33,499 nt of DNA from Chersky-840 sp035532735 (GCA_035532735.1 DATKQM010000058.1:1-33499); one strand, 5' to 3'; numbered from the stretch's first letter, positions 16,192-24,861 are shown. Notes: a model not told the origin generated them from the sequence alone. Numbers and translations are program-made.

Positions 16192-17718
16192 TCACAGGCT
16201 CGATTCGACCGGATCGCGACCGGGGGAGCCCAACGGGGTGGCCTCGAGGGGACAACACACAGCCGCCCCGCCTTGCCGACGGGCCCGACCGCGGTCCCTG
16301 AGGCGCTCGGCGGCTCCGGGGTTCTGGATCAAAGCGGCGGCCAGGAGTCCCCCGGCCGCCGCGGCGGCACCGGCGAAGACCACGGCATGACCGAACCCCG
16401 CCGCGAACTCCGCGGGATGGACATAGCTGTGGCCCGTCAGACCCGACAGCACCGGCAACAGGGCCACCGCGATCAACCCCCCGGCCCGGGCCACGTCGTT
16501 GTTGACCGCCGAGGCCATCCCGGCGTGCTCGACGGGGGCAGAAGCCAGGGCCGTGGCGGTCAAGGGCGCCACGGTGATCACGAGCCCCAGGGCGAGGAGG
16601 AGAACCCCCGGCAGGACCTCGGTCACGTAGTCGCCCGACGGTCCGATGAGCCGAAGGAGGACCATTCCCGCGCCCACCACGACCGGGCCGACCGTCATCT
16701 GCAGTCGGGGACCGAGGCGGACCGCCAACGCCCCCGATCGAGCCGAGAAGGCGAGCATCACCACGGTCAAGGGCAAAAGGGAGCTTCCCGCCTCGAGGGG
16801 GCTGTAATGCGAGACCTGTTGGAGTTGGACCGGCAAGAGGAACAGGGCACCGCCGATCGCCGCGTAGACCACGAACGTCACCGCGTTGGTGGCGCTGAAC
16901 TGCCGGCTGCGGAAGATGGCCAGAGGCAGCATGGGATAGCGCTCGCGTCCTTCTGCCACCACGAATGCGACGAACGCCACGACCGCCATTGCCAGCAGCG
17001 CCACGACGAAGGGTGAGGACCATCCGTCGCTCGGGGCTTCGATCAGTCCACCCGCCAAGCCGACCAGTCCCAGCGTCACCAGGGTGGCACCGAGGACGTC
17101 CACGGGCCCCGCGGCGGCGGGATCGCGTGTCTCGGGGACATGTCGGTTGGCGATGACCACGACCACGATGGACAGAGGAAAGTTGATCAAGAAGATGAGC
17201 CGCCACGAGACGGCGCTGATGAGAAAGCCGCCGGCGAACGGGCCGACGGCGGTGGCGACGCCACCGAGGCCCGACCAGGCGCCGATGGCACGGGCCCGGT
17301 CATCCTTGACGAACGATGCCTGAAGGATGGCGAGCGAGCCCGGCGTGAGCAGCGCTCCGCCCACACCCTGCAAGGCCCGACCCGCGATCAGGACACCGGC
17401 GTCGGGAGCCAGTGCGCACACGAGCGACGACACCGCGAACCACAGCACTCCGACAATGAAGACACGCCGCCGGCCATAGCGGTCACCGAGTGCGCCTCCG
17501 ACCAGGAGCAGGCCGGCCAGAGAGACGAGATAGGCGGTGACAACCCATTGCAGGCTCGCCACCGGCAGAGCGAAGTTGTGCCCGATGGCGGGCAACGCGA
17601 TGCCGACCACCGTGGCGTCGATGGCGGTGATAGCCGATCCGAGCACGGTGGCGGCGAGGACCCAGCGGCCCGGGCCGCTCGAGAGTCGGAGACCGTCGAG
17701 ACTGGGGCCCGGGCTCAC
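16192..17718 (-). CDS. MFS drug exporter, DHA2 (14-TMS, EmrB/QacA) type
   Basis: The 508-residue protein has about 14 membrane segments and the major-facilitator motif GGALGDRYGRRRVF (motif A) after the second helix, then GRALQGVGGALLTPGSLAI (motif C region). An Asp in the first helix (SAITAIDATVVGIALPAIG) is typical of DHA2 proton antiporters. The substrate cannot be read from sequence. The GTG start at 17718 overlaps the ispH stop in GTGA, so translation is likely coupled to the isoprenoid enzyme. The C-terminal tail after ALIQNPGAAERL is Arg-rich and cytoplasmic. Confidence 0.92.
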   Translation of the reverse strand: MSPGPSLDGLRLSSGPGRWVLAATVLGSAITAIDATVVGIALPAIGHNFALPVASLQWVVTAYLVSLAGLLLVGGALGDRYGRRRVFIVGVLWFAVSSLVCALAPDAGVLIAGRALQGVGGALLTPGSLAILQASFVKDDRARAIGAWSGLGGVATAVGPFAGGFLISAVSWRLIFLINFPLSIVVVVIANRHVPETRDPAAAGPVDVLGATLVTLGLVGLAGGLIEAPSDGWSSPFVVALLAMAVVAFVAFVVAEGRERYPMLPLAIFRSRQFSATNAVTFVVYAAIGGALFLLPVQLQQVSHYSPLEAGSSLLPLTVVMLAFSARSGALAVRLGPRLQMTVGPVVVGAGMVLLRLIGPSGDYVTEVLPGVLLLALGLVITVAPLTATALASAPVEHAGMASAVNNDVARAGGLIAVALLPVLSGLTGHSYVHPAEFAAGFGHAVVFAGAAAAAGGLLAAALIQNPGAAERLRDRGRARRQGGAAVCCPLEATPLGSPGRDPVESSL

Positions 17719-18809
17719 CCCGCCAACCGGGCGAGGACGTCGGCGGCGGAGATGTGGCGATCGCCGACCCCGGCACCGCCGTCGGATGACTCACCGTCAG
17801 AGGCCGCCGCGGCGGCGGCTCCCGCCTCGGGCGGGGCCGGTGCGGCCAGGCCCACCGACATCGCCGCGGCCAGGCCCCGCAACAGGTCGCGCAGTTCGGG
17901 AGGGGGAGGGAAGTACTCGTCCTCGTCGGTGACGTGGACCTCCTCGACGCCGTCGATGGGCGCCAACCGGGCCACCACCGCCTCCACCAACTCGTCCGGC
18001 GCGGACGCACCGGCGGTGACTCCGACCGTCCCGGTCAGGTCGTCGGGGAGCTCGGCCGCCTCGTTGACTCGGAGCACGAGCGGGCATCCCGAGGCGCGGG
18101 CCACCTTCTCGAGGGCGCGGGTGTTCGAGGAGTTGACCGAGCCGATGACGACCACGGCATCGGATCGAGCGGCGATCACCTTCAGCGCGGCCTGGCGGTT
18201 GGTGGTGGCGAAACACAGGTCAGAGCGGTTGGGCATCCACAGATCGGGAAAGCGTTCCCGGGCCCGGTTCATGATGTCGGACCACTCGTCGTGACTCAGC
18301 GTCGTCTGGGCCAACAGCGCCACCGGCGCGCCGGGCTCGATCTCGGTGGCGGCGACCTCGACATCGTGCTCGGAGCGCACCAGGCGAACCGAGTCCGGAG
18401 CCACCGCCATGGTGCCGACCGCCTCCTCATGGCCCTCGTGGCCGACGTACAAGACCGTGTATCCCTTCCCGGCTCGGACCTTGAGCTCGTGATGGACCTT
18501 GGTGACGAGCGGACAGACGGCGTCGACCACGACGCGCCCTCGGCCGCGCGCCGCGCTCACGACCGCGGGGGCGGACCCGTGCGCCGAGAGCATGAGAGGA
18601 GCACCCTCGGGGACCTGGTCCACGTCGTCGACGAAGATGACTCCCCGGGCGCGGAATTGGTCCACGACATGTCGGTTGTGGACGATCTCGTGGTAGCAGT
18701 ACACCGGCGGCTCGAAGACCCGGACCATCCACGCCAGGGCTTTGATCGCCTTTTCGACTCCGGCACAAAAGCCACGGGGCGAGGCCAACAAGACACGCTC
18801 GACCGGCAC
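17715..18809 (-). CDS. ispH: 4-hydroxy-3-methylbut-2-enyl diphosphate reductase
   Basis: IspH (LytB) makes IPP and DMAPP in the last step of the MEP isoprenoid pathway using a [4Fe-4S] cluster. The three cluster cysteines are Cys15 (GFCAGVEKAI), Cys99 (DAVCPLV) and Cys199 (DLCFATTNRQ). Substrate-binding histidines lie in YHEIVHN, SAHGSAP and GHEGHEE, and the GSVNSSNT segment is present. At 364 residues it is longer than usual because of a C-terminal Ala/Glu/Ser-rich tail of about 45 residues that I do not recognise. A four-base overlap couples it to the exporter gene. The start diverges from the DUF512 gene across 75 bp. Confidence 0.96.
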   Translation of the reverse strand: MPVERVLLASPRGFCAGVEKAIKALAWMVRVFEPPVYCYHEIVHNRHVVDQFRARGVIFVDDVDQVPEGAPLMLSAHGSAPAVVSAARGRGRVVVDAVCPLVTKVHHELKVRAGKGYTVLYVGHEGHEEAVGTMAVAPDSVRLVRSEHDVEVAATEIEPGAPVALLAQTTLSHDEWSDIMNRARERFPDLWMPNRSDLCFATTNRQAALKVIAARSDAVVVIGSVNSSNTRALEKVARASGCPLVLRVNEAAELPDDLTGTVGVTAGASAPDELVEAVVARLAPIDGVEEVHVTDEDEYFPPPPELRDLLRGLAAAMSVGLAAPAPPEAGAAAAAASDGESSDGGAGVGDRHISAADVLARLAG

Positions 18810-18840
18810 CTCTCCAGGCTATCGGCCCCGTGTCGCCAGC

Positions 18841-18856
18841 CCACCGGGGCCGGTGG
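18841..18856. promoter_or_regulatory. Inverted repeat in the ispH / radical-SAM divergent promoter region
   Basis: CCACCGG-GG-CCGGTGG is a perfect 7-bp inverted repeat in the 75-bp gap between the two divergent starts. Its location suits an operator or overlapping promoter element, but no regulator is identified, and GC-rich palindromes occur by chance. Confidence 0.3.
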
Positions 18857-18884
18857 GGCGTTGGGACCAAGTAGCCTCGATGGC

Positions 18885-20333
18885 ATGTCGGCGCCTCGGG
18901 TGGTCTCCGTGGCGGACGCCTCCCCGGCGCAGCGAGCCGGACTCAGGGTCAACGACGAGCTCCTCGCCGTCGACGGTCGCGTGCCACGAGATGTCATCGA
19001 ATACCGTCTTTTCGTCGACGAGGCAGACCCGGAGCTCGAGATCCGCCGGGGACATGAGGAGCTCACCGTGCAGCTCCGCAAGGCCGCGGGGGAGGTCCCG
19101 GGCATCGAGGTGTCCTCGGCACTGTTCGACCGGGTCCGCACCTGTGACAACCATTGCGAGTTCTGTTTCATCTACCAGCTCCCGAAGGGGATGCGGCGCA
19201 GCCTCTACCTGAAAGACGACGACTATCGCCTCTCGTTCCTGTACGGGAACTTCACCACCTTGACCCGCTTCACCGAGCTCGACCTCGAACGCGTCCTCAC
19301 CGAGCGGCTCTCGCCGCTGTTCGTGTCCATCCACAGCACCGACCCCGAGCTCCGGGCCCGGATGCTGCGCAATCCCCGCGGGGCGACGAGTCTGCGGTGG
19401 TTGCGGGCCCTGTTGGACGGGGGGATCGAGGTGCACGGCCAGGTGGTGGTGTGCCCGGGGACAAACGACGCCGACGCGCTCGAGACAACGCTCGCCGGGC
19501 TCGTCGACGAGTACTCCGACCTGACCACCGTGGCATGTGTGCCCCTGGGTGTGAGCGACTACACGACCGAGCCGTCCATGCGTCCCCATACCGTGGCCGA
19601 GGCTGCCGCGGTGATCGACCTTGTCGAACAATGGCAAGAGCTCTGCCTGAGGTCGCTGGGCAGACGTCTTGTCTATGCGGCCGACGAGTACTATCTCCTC
19701 GCCGGGCGACAGTTCCCGGCGGTAGCGGCCTATGACGGCTTCCCCCAACACGAGAACGGCATCGGCATGGCCCGCGCCTTCGAAGCCGCATTCCATGGTG
19801 ATGTCTCGGCCGCCCACGGGGTGCAACCGGGATTCTTCTCCTGGGTCGACGGCGCGCCGGCGGCCGGCTACCGCGCGCCACGTGCGCCACGTGCGCCACG
19901 CGCGCCACGTGCGCCGGGCGCTCTCGAGCCGGGCACACAAGAGCAGGTGCGTGTCGGACAGGCCCCCATCGCCGTCCTGACCGGCGAATACGGCGCCCAG
20001 GTCCTCGAGCCGCTGCTGCGTGACCAGGATCCACCGATCCGGTTGATCCCGGTCCGCAACGGGTTCTTCGGCGGCAACATCGCTGTCTCTGGGTTGATGA
20101 CCGGCACCGACATCGCCCGTGCCCTCCGGCACGAGCCCGCCGGTCAGCGTTATCTGCTCCCCGACGTCTGTCTGTCTGAGGGGCGCTTTCTCGACGGCAT
20201 GACCGTGGCGGACCTCCCGCTCCCCGTCGAGGTGATCCCAAGTGACGGGTATTCACTTCGCCTGGCCCTCGAGTCACCGGCAGGTCCAATCCGTTCCGAG
20301 TCGGTCGCCGTGGTTCTGGGAGCGTCGCCATGA
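18885..20333 (+). CDS. PDZ / radical-SAM-like DUF512 iron-sulfur protein
   Basis: The 482-residue protein has an N-terminal PDZ-like segment (SPAQRAGLRVNDELLAVDG), a radical-SAM-like cysteine cluster Cys87-x3-Cys91-x2-Cys94 (RTCDNHCEFCFIYQLP) and a C-terminal DUF512 domain ending with an oxidoreductase-like region (VLTGEYGAQVLEPLL, NGFFGGNIAVSGLMTG). The function of this widespread family is not established. An in-frame run of five Arg-Ala-Pro units at residues 330-344 comes from a 9-bp DNA repeat between the domains. The frame is open far upstream, antisense to ispH; the ATG at 18885 fits the family start. The gene overlaps der by four bases; DUF512 next to der is also seen in Firmicutes. 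Confidence 0.88.
   Translation: MSAPRVVSVADASPAQRAGLRVNDELLAVDGRVPRDVIEYRLFVDEADPELEIRRGHEELTVQLRKAAGEVPGIEVSSALFDRVRTCDNHCEFCFIYQLPKGMRRSLYLKDDDYRLSFLYGNFTTLTRFTELDLERVLTERLSPLFVSIHSTDPELRARMLRNPRGATSLRWLRALLDGGIEVHGQVVVCPGTNDADALETTLAGLVDEYSDLTTVACVPLGVSDYTTEPSMRPHTVAEAAAVIDLVEQWQELCLRSLGRRLVYAADEYYLLAGRQFPAVAAYDGFPQHENGIGMARAFEAAFHGDVSAAHGVQPGFFSWVDGAPAAGYRAPRAPRAPRAPRAPGALEPGTQEQVRVGQAPIAVLTGEYGAQVLEPLLRDQDPPIRLIPVRNGFFGGNIAVSGLMTGTDIARALRHEPAGQRYLLPDVCLSEGRFLDGMTVADLPLPVEVIPSDGYSLRLALESPAGPIRSESVAVVLGASP
19872..19916 (+). repeat. Five 9-bp tandem repeats encoding Arg-Ala-Pro inside the DUF512 gene
   Basis: Five consecutive units of CGYGCGCCR (CGTGCGCCA most often) give (RAP)5. The units differ only at the third and last bases, so they are recent or held by slippage. 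The run is in frame and sits in a variable linker just before PGALEPGTQE. Confidence 0.9.
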
Positions 20334-21703
20334 ACACACCCGCACCGCCACGCGCAGAGCCACGAACCGCAGGGGGAGCGGCGCCAACGACGTCGCTTCC
20401 TCTGGTCGTCGTCGCCGGTCGGCCCAACGTGGGGAAGTCGACACTGGTCAACCGGTTCGTGGGGCGGCGCGCCGCGGTCGTCGAGGAGAGGCCCGGTGTG
20501 ACCCGCGACCGGCTCGAGCTCGACTGTGAATGGAACGGTCGACCGTTCGTGGTTGTCGATACGGGAGGATGGCTGGGCAAGGGGGATGCGCTCGATGCCA
20601 AGGTGACCCTCCAGGCCGAACGGGCTGTCGCCGCCGCGGATCTCGTGCTCTTGGTGGTGGATGCCGTCGTGGGGGTCACGACGGAGGACGATGACGTGGC
20701 CCGAGTCCTGTCGCGCTCGGGTCGGCCCGTATTGCTCGTCGCCAACAAGGTCGACAACGACCGGCGTGAAGCCGACGCCTGGGAGCTCGTCTCCCTTGGT
20801 CTCGGTGACCCCTGGATGGTGAGCGCCCTGCACGGCAGGGGGACAGGGGACCTCCTCGACGAGGTGGTCCGGTTGCTGCCCGACGCGGTCGGCTCGGTTC
20901 CCGAAAAAGCAGAGACCGGCGGTGAGGATAGCGAAGCCGTCGCCGTCCGGGTCGCCATCGTGGGCCGGCCCAACGTCGGCAAGTCGACGCTGTTCAACCG
21001 CATGCTGGGGGAGGAGCGCTCGGTCGTCCACGATCTCCCGGGGACGACGCGCGACGCCATCGACACGCAGATCGATACCGCCGAGGGCCCCATCCGCTTC
21101 ATCGATACCGCCGGGATGCGGCGCCGGTCCCGCACCGAAGAGGGTACGGAGTACTACGCCATGGTGCGGGCGCTGCAGGCACTCGACCACGCCGATGTGG
21201 TACTCCTCGTCATCGACGCCACCGACGGGGTCACCCACCAGGACCAACGGCTCGCCGAGCGGATCGGGGCGTCGGGGAGTCCCGTGGTCGTCATCCTCAA
21301 CAAATGGGAGCTCCTCGACGCGCAGAGCCGACGCGACATCGTCGACGCCGTCGACGACCGTCTGGCGTTTCTGGGCGACTCCCCGACGGTGAAAGTGAGC
21401 GCCCGGAGCGGCATGGGCGTGCACAAGATCCTTCCCGCGCTGGGGCGCGCCGTCGAGGCCTACCACCACCGCATCCCGACGGGAGAGCTCAATCGCGCCA
21501 TCCGGTCGATCCAGGCCGCCCACGCCGCCCCCGGGTCACGGATCCGCTACGCCGTGCAAGGGGCGATCGACCCTCCCACCTTCACCCTCTTCGCCACCCG
21601 GCGCCTCCCGGCTCCATACCTGCGCTATGTCGAGCGCAAGCTGCGTGAGCAATTCGGGATCGGGCCCACCCCCGTGAAGTTCCGGGTACGGATCGGATCG
21701 TGA
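20330..21703 (+). CDS. der: Ribosome-assembly GTPase Der (EngA)
   Basis: Der is a tandem-G-domain GTPase needed for 50S ribosomal subunit maturation. The 457-residue protein has two complete G domains: GRPNVGKS at 30-37 with DTGG and NKVD (139-142), and GRPNVGKS at 212-219 with DTAG and NKWE. The C-terminal KH-like domain (about 375-457) ends with FGIGPTPVKFRVRIGS, the family ending. The first 24 residues are Pro/Ala/Arg-rich and unconserved. The ATG overlaps the DUF512 stop (ATGA), so the two are translationally coupled. Confidence 0.97.
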   Translation: MNTPAPPRAEPRTAGGAAPTTSLPLVVVAGRPNVGKSTLVNRFVGRRAAVVEERPGVTRDRLELDCEWNGRPFVVVDTGGWLGKGDALDAKVTLQAERAVAAADLVLLVVDAVVGVTTEDDDVARVLSRSGRPVLLVANKVDNDRREADAWELVSLGLGDPWMVSALHGRGTGDLLDEVVRLLPDAVGSVPEKAETGGEDSEAVAVRVAIVGRPNVGKSTLFNRMLGEERSVVHDLPGTTRDAIDTQIDTAEGPIRFIDTAGMRRRSRTEEGTEYYAMVRALQALDHADVVLLVIDATDGVTHQDQRLAERIGASGSPVVVILNKWELLDAQSRRDIVDAVDDRLAFLGDSPTVKVSARSGMGVHKILPALGRAVEAYHHRIPTGELNRAIRSIQAAHAAPGSRIRYAVQGAIDPPTFTLFATRRLPAPYLRYVERKLREQFGIGPTPVKFRVRIGS

Positions 21704-21765
21704 CCGAGTCAAGCGTGAGGGTCGTAGACGTCTCGTTCGACGTGGCGGGTCGCGGAGCCTGACCC

Positions 21766-21960
21766 ATGCCCTGGTGCGACACCTGCGAGCACATGGTCGA
21801 AGACGACCAGATCACCGACGAGGGCGAGTGCCCTGAGTGCGGAGAGCAGTTGGTTCGCCGGAAGATCCCCTGGCATTTCAAGTTGATGATCGCCGCCACC
21901 GGCGTCTACCTGGTCTGGCGGGCGTACCAGGGCATCGGCTGGCTCGTCCATCACGCCTGA
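21766..21960 (+). CDS. Small zinc-ribbon membrane protein
   Basis: A 64-residue protein with a four-Cys zinc ribbon (Cys4-x2-Cys7 and Cys22-x2-Cys25, CDTC and CPEC) followed by one membrane helix at about 37-58 (FKLMIAATGVYLVWRAYQ). The C terminus ends in two His residues. GGAGCC lies just before the ATG as a ribosome binding site. It starts 62 bases after der on the same strand and probably belongs to that transcript. I do not know its function; a membrane-tethered ribbon suggests binding to a nucleic acid or protein partner at the inner face. Confidence 0.8.
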   Translation: MPWCDTCEHMVEDDQITDEGECPECGEQLVRRKIPWHFKLMIAATGVYLVWRAYQGIGWLVHHA

Positions 21961-22096
21961 TCGGTCGCGCCCTGACCGCAGGTTGCATCAACAGCCCGTG
22001 GCGAAGCTTGGCCGGCGCGCTTCACCGACGAGACAACGCCCTCGTGGGAGAATGTGCAGCCCACCTCGGTCTTCCTCCATACTGCACAACACTTCG

Positions 22097-23845
22097 ATGC
22101 CATCACCTTCCGAACCCTCTGAGGACGACCGATCCGTTGATGCCGGCCGTGCGCCCTGGGCCGTCCACTTTGCAAGTCTCGTCGTCGGGTTCGTTCTCCT
22201 CATGTGGGTCGACCGTGGACTTTGGTTCTATCGCGACGAATGGGACATGATCGCGCGGACAACGACCGGGCTCACACTCCACAACCTCTTCTTCCCGCAC
22301 AACGTTCACTGGTCGACAGGAGAGGTGCTCGAATACCGAGCTCTCGTCGCGGTCTTCGGCCTACGGACCTACCTGCCGTATCTCTTGGTCCTGTTCGCGG
22401 TCCAACTCATACTCGCTCATCTGCTGTGGCGACTCATGTTGCGAGTCGGTGTGAACAGATGGATCGCGACGGCACTTGCCGCCGTCTTTGTCGTGTTGGG
22501 CTCGGGTGTCCAGAATCTCGACAATGCATTTCAGGTGTCGTTTCCAGCACCGCTGGCCTTGGGGATCGCAGCCACGCTGATCGTTGACCGTCGTGGGCCC
22601 CTGCCGTGGCGAAGAAACGCAACCGCTGCGGTCCTTCTTTTGCTTGCCTTCATGTGCGGACCGCCCGCGTTCCCCGTGACACTGGCCTGTGTTCTGGTCG
22701 CTCTCGTTCGGAACGGACTTCGATCCGCGGCTCAACTCGTACTCATTCCCGGGGCGACATATCTGATCTGGTTCGCACTCATCGGTCACAAGGGAAATAC
22801 CCCGTCGGTGACCTTGCACACTGTCTTGCAGGTGCCGAGCTATGTGTTCACCGGCTTGTCCAAGACATTCGCGCTCAACGTCGGCTGGACCCAGCTGACC
22901 GGGCACGTGCCGATCGGGGGCATCGCGGTCGTCGGGGGGATCCTGGCCGGCTTGGTCTATGGGCACCTACTCCTACACATTCGCCAATTGCGGGGACCCG
23001 CATTGCCGGCCTTCGCGTTGGCGATAGCCGCACTCTTCTTTTACGTCGTCGTGGCGTTTGGAAGGGCTGGTCTCGGCACGAGTGATGCGGCGGCAACTCG
23101 ATACGTCTTTGTCGTCGTGGCGCTCCTACTGCCTGCATCGGGGCTTTTCCTCACGCGATTTCTCACCCTGTGGCACGAGAATCGTCTGGTGAGGATCATC
23201 CCGGTTGTCTGTCTCATGGTCTTCGCCTTTGCAAACGTGTCGCTGTTGATCTCGAGCTTGAGGCAGCTGCGTCCCGTCACCCAAGCCGGCCGGGCCCAGG
23301 TCCTCGGCACAACATGGCTACTTCACTCCGGTGCACCGATCGTCCAGGGACAACTTCCCTCGTCGATCGGACCCCTGGTCACGACGCAGCTGATCAGCAC
23401 CATGCAGAAATTGGGCTACTTCGGGACAGCGGTGCAGGTCACCGAGGCGGATCGTGTCAGCGCCAGCGCCCTCCTCCAGGTTTCACAGACCTCTGCCCCC
23501 ACCTATGACTCATCTGGTAAGCACCTGAAGATCATCGGCCTCCACGATGTCGTGCGCCTCTCGTCGGCGGGTTCGGCGTGCATTCAGGCTTCCCAGAAGA
23601 TAGCGAGAGCCGAACTCACGTTCTACGTCTATTCGCCTATGACTGTGAGCCTCTCTGCGCCCTCAGACGCGAGTGTGAAAATGGTCCTCCAGGATGCCCA
23701 CGAGAATGGCCCGGCCGCCCCGTTGCGCAACTTTCACGTGTCTGCGATGCACCCGTCCTATCTCAACTTCCTGACAGGGGGAATCCGGATCCACTTGATC
23801 CCTCATCGTCGGGTGCTCGTGTGCGGAGTGGCCCCGGTGTCATGA
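22097..23845 (+). CDS. GT-C-like multi-pass membrane protein, putative glycosyltransferase
   Basis: The 582-residue protein has about ten to twelve hydrophobic segments, then a soluble extracytoplasmic region from about residue 400. The first extracytoplasmic loop carries FYRDEWDMI, an acidic motif like the D/E catalytic loop of GT-C transferases that use lipid-linked sugars. I cannot assign a named family, so transferase activity is inference. An in-frame extension reaches 21983, but the ATG at 22097 places a short soluble leader before the first helix and looks better. By eye, codons here end in A or T more often than in neighbouring genes, possibly a sign of later acquisition. A 136-bp gap separates it from the zinc-ribbon gene. 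Confidence 0.7.
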   Translation: MPSPSEPSEDDRSVDAGRAPWAVHFASLVVGFVLLMWVDRGLWFYRDEWDMIARTTTGLTLHNLFFPHNVHWSTGEVLEYRALVAVFGLRTYLPYLLVLFAVQLILAHLLWRLMLRVGVNRWIATALAAVFVVLGSGVQNLDNAFQVSFPAPLALGIAATLIVDRRGPLPWRRNATAAVLLLLAFMCGPPAFPVTLACVLVALVRNGLRSAAQLVLIPGATYLIWFALIGHKGNTPSVTLHTVLQVPSYVFTGLSKTFALNVGWTQLTGHVPIGGIAVVGGILAGLVYGHLLLHIRQLRGPALPAFALAIAALFFYVVVAFGRAGLGTSDAAATRYVFVVVALLLPASGLFLTRFLTLWHENRLVRIIPVVCLMVFAFANVSLLISSLRQLRPVTQAGRAQVLGTTWLLHSGAPIVQGQLPSSIGPLVTTQLISTMQKLGYFGTAVQVTEADRVSASALLQVSQTSAPTYDSSGKHLKIIGLHDVVRLSSAGSACIQASQKIARAELTFYVYSPMTVSLSAPSDASVKMVLQDAHENGPAAPLRNFHVSAMHPSYLNFLTGGIRIHLIPHRRVLVCGVAPVS

Positions 23846-23874
23846 CCTCGAAGCCATCGATCTGACCCAGACGA

Positions 23875-23898
23875 CTCGTGCCATCGCCCCAGCACGAG
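23875..23898. terminator. Stem-loop after the GT-C-like gene
   Basis: CTCGTGC and GCACGAG form a perfect 7-bp stem around a 10-base loop, 30 bases after the stop. No T-run follows, so it would be a weak terminator at best. Confidence 0.35.
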
Positions 23899-23924
23899 GA
23901 CTCCAACGCAGGGAACAATGTCAT

Positions 23925-23951
23925 CGAGCCCGGGCGGCGGCCCGATGCTCG
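23925..23951. terminator. Strong GC-rich hairpin between convergent genes
   Basis: CGAGC-c-CGGGC-ggcg-GCCCG-at-GCTCG folds into ten base pairs with a small internal bulge and a four-base loop. It lies between the end of the GT-C-like gene and the end of the convergent small Cys-rich gene, where a bidirectional terminator is expected. No T-tract follows, as often in high-GC actinobacteria. Confidence 0.5.
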
Positions 23952-24046
23952 GACTGGCGATTGGTAATCGTCCCGCCGGGGCCGACCGCGACCCTCGAGG
24001 CTGGACCCGAGCGACGACTTGGCGCCGGTTCCGGGACCCCAACAGG

Positions 24047-24325
24047 TCAGCTGCTCGGGGATGAGACGCCCTCGGTGATGAAGGTGGCACCTTTGGTTCT
24101 TCCCGTGGTCTTCACCAGGTGTCCGCACGCAGCACAGCGGTCCGATGACGGCGTTTGGTCCCACGTCCGATGCGCCTCGGCAGTGTAGGACTGACCGCAA
24201 AGCGTCTTGATGGGTTTCGGCGCGGAGTCCACCACCGCGTGCCATTGCACCGAGACGTAGCCCCGATGTCGGAGCGAAGCCCAGAAACTGTGGCGTGGCA
24301 TCTCCGGAACTGCGAGGAACCTCAT
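24047..24325 (-). CDS. Small Cys-rich protein, putative zinc binder
   Basis: A 92-residue frame with His29 (VQWHAVV), Cys43 (TLCGQ) and Cys64-x2-Cys67 (DRCAACG), which could form one zinc site. The WHAV...LCG...C-x2-C pattern recalls small uncharacterised actinobacterial proteins, but I cannot name the family. A purine-rich GGGGGGG run lies about eight bases before the ATG and could serve as ribosome binding site. It is read away from the second DksA-like gene, with 135 bp between the starts that must hold both promoters. The alternative is that this stretch is non-coding; the ribosome site and Cys pattern favour a gene. Confidence 0.55.
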   Translation of the reverse strand: MRFLAVPEMPRHSFWASLRHRGYVSVQWHAVVDSAPKPIKTLCGQSYTAEAHRTWDQTPSSDRCAACGHLVKTTGRTKGATFITEGVSSPSS

Positions 24326-24460
24326 GGCACGGACCCCCCCTGCACCCGATCCCGTCCGATTCTACTGGGAAGATGGACCCTGCGCTGGGCCCCCGTTGCG
24401 ACTCATGGCAAGATCGCCGGTGCACTACGGCGCCGTGCCTCGGCCGCGCATGGGGGGAAG

Positions 24461-24829
24461 ATGGAGGAGCCGGTCGTCCGTGACCGTCTGGGTTCTGAAC
24501 GCCAGACGACCCTGGCCCGGATCGAAGCCATGACGATCGACTTCGACGGGATCGTGGCAGCAGCATCTGGTGCCAACATCGATGACGAGCACGATCCCGA
24601 GGGCTCGACGATCGCATATGAGAGAGCCCAGATAGGCGCGTTGCTCAGCGCGGCGCGCGCCTATCTCGAAGATCTCGACCTCGCCCTCACAAGGCTCGAC
24701 GCCGGTACCTACTCGACATGTGAGCGATGCCGAGCTCCCATCGGGTCCGAGCGCCTCACGGCGAGGCCGGCGGCCCGCATCTGCATCGGTTGTGCGTCTT
24801 CTTCATGCCCAGATGCCGGAGCCCATTAG
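24461..24829 (+). CDS. DksA/TraR-type C4 zinc-finger protein (second copy)
   Basis: The 122-residue protein contains DDEHDPEGSTIAYERAQ, a segment typical of actinobacterial DksA/TraR-like proteins, in the helical half, and a zinc finger with Cys87-x2-Cys90 (CERC) and Cys108-x2-Cys111 (CIGC). By family it should bind RNA polymerase and tune initiation under stress or nutrient change. The frame is open upstream to 24155, but that stretch is Arg/Pro-rich and unlike the family. The ATG at 24461 has GGGGGGAAG before it, close to the start codon. It converges on the HtrA-like gene with a 32-base gap. It differs from the first copy in the loop between helices. Confidence 0.83.
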   Translation: MEEPVVRDRLGSERQTTLARIEAMTIDFDGIVAAASGANIDDEHDPEGSTIAYERAQIGALLSAARAYLEDLDLALTRLDAGTYSTCERCRAPIGSERLTARPAARICIGCASSSCPDAGAH

Positions 24830-24861
24830 GCCCGGCAGGCCGACGTCTCAGGACAAGCAGG

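Noticed and set aside
17934..18884. Upstream extension of the DUF512 frame
   Set aside because: It is antisense to ispH and unlike the family; the PDZ segment begins right after the ATG at 18885.
19297..21523. Long antisense frames across the DUF512 gene and der
   Set aside because: No motifs, and they overlap two certain genes over their whole length.
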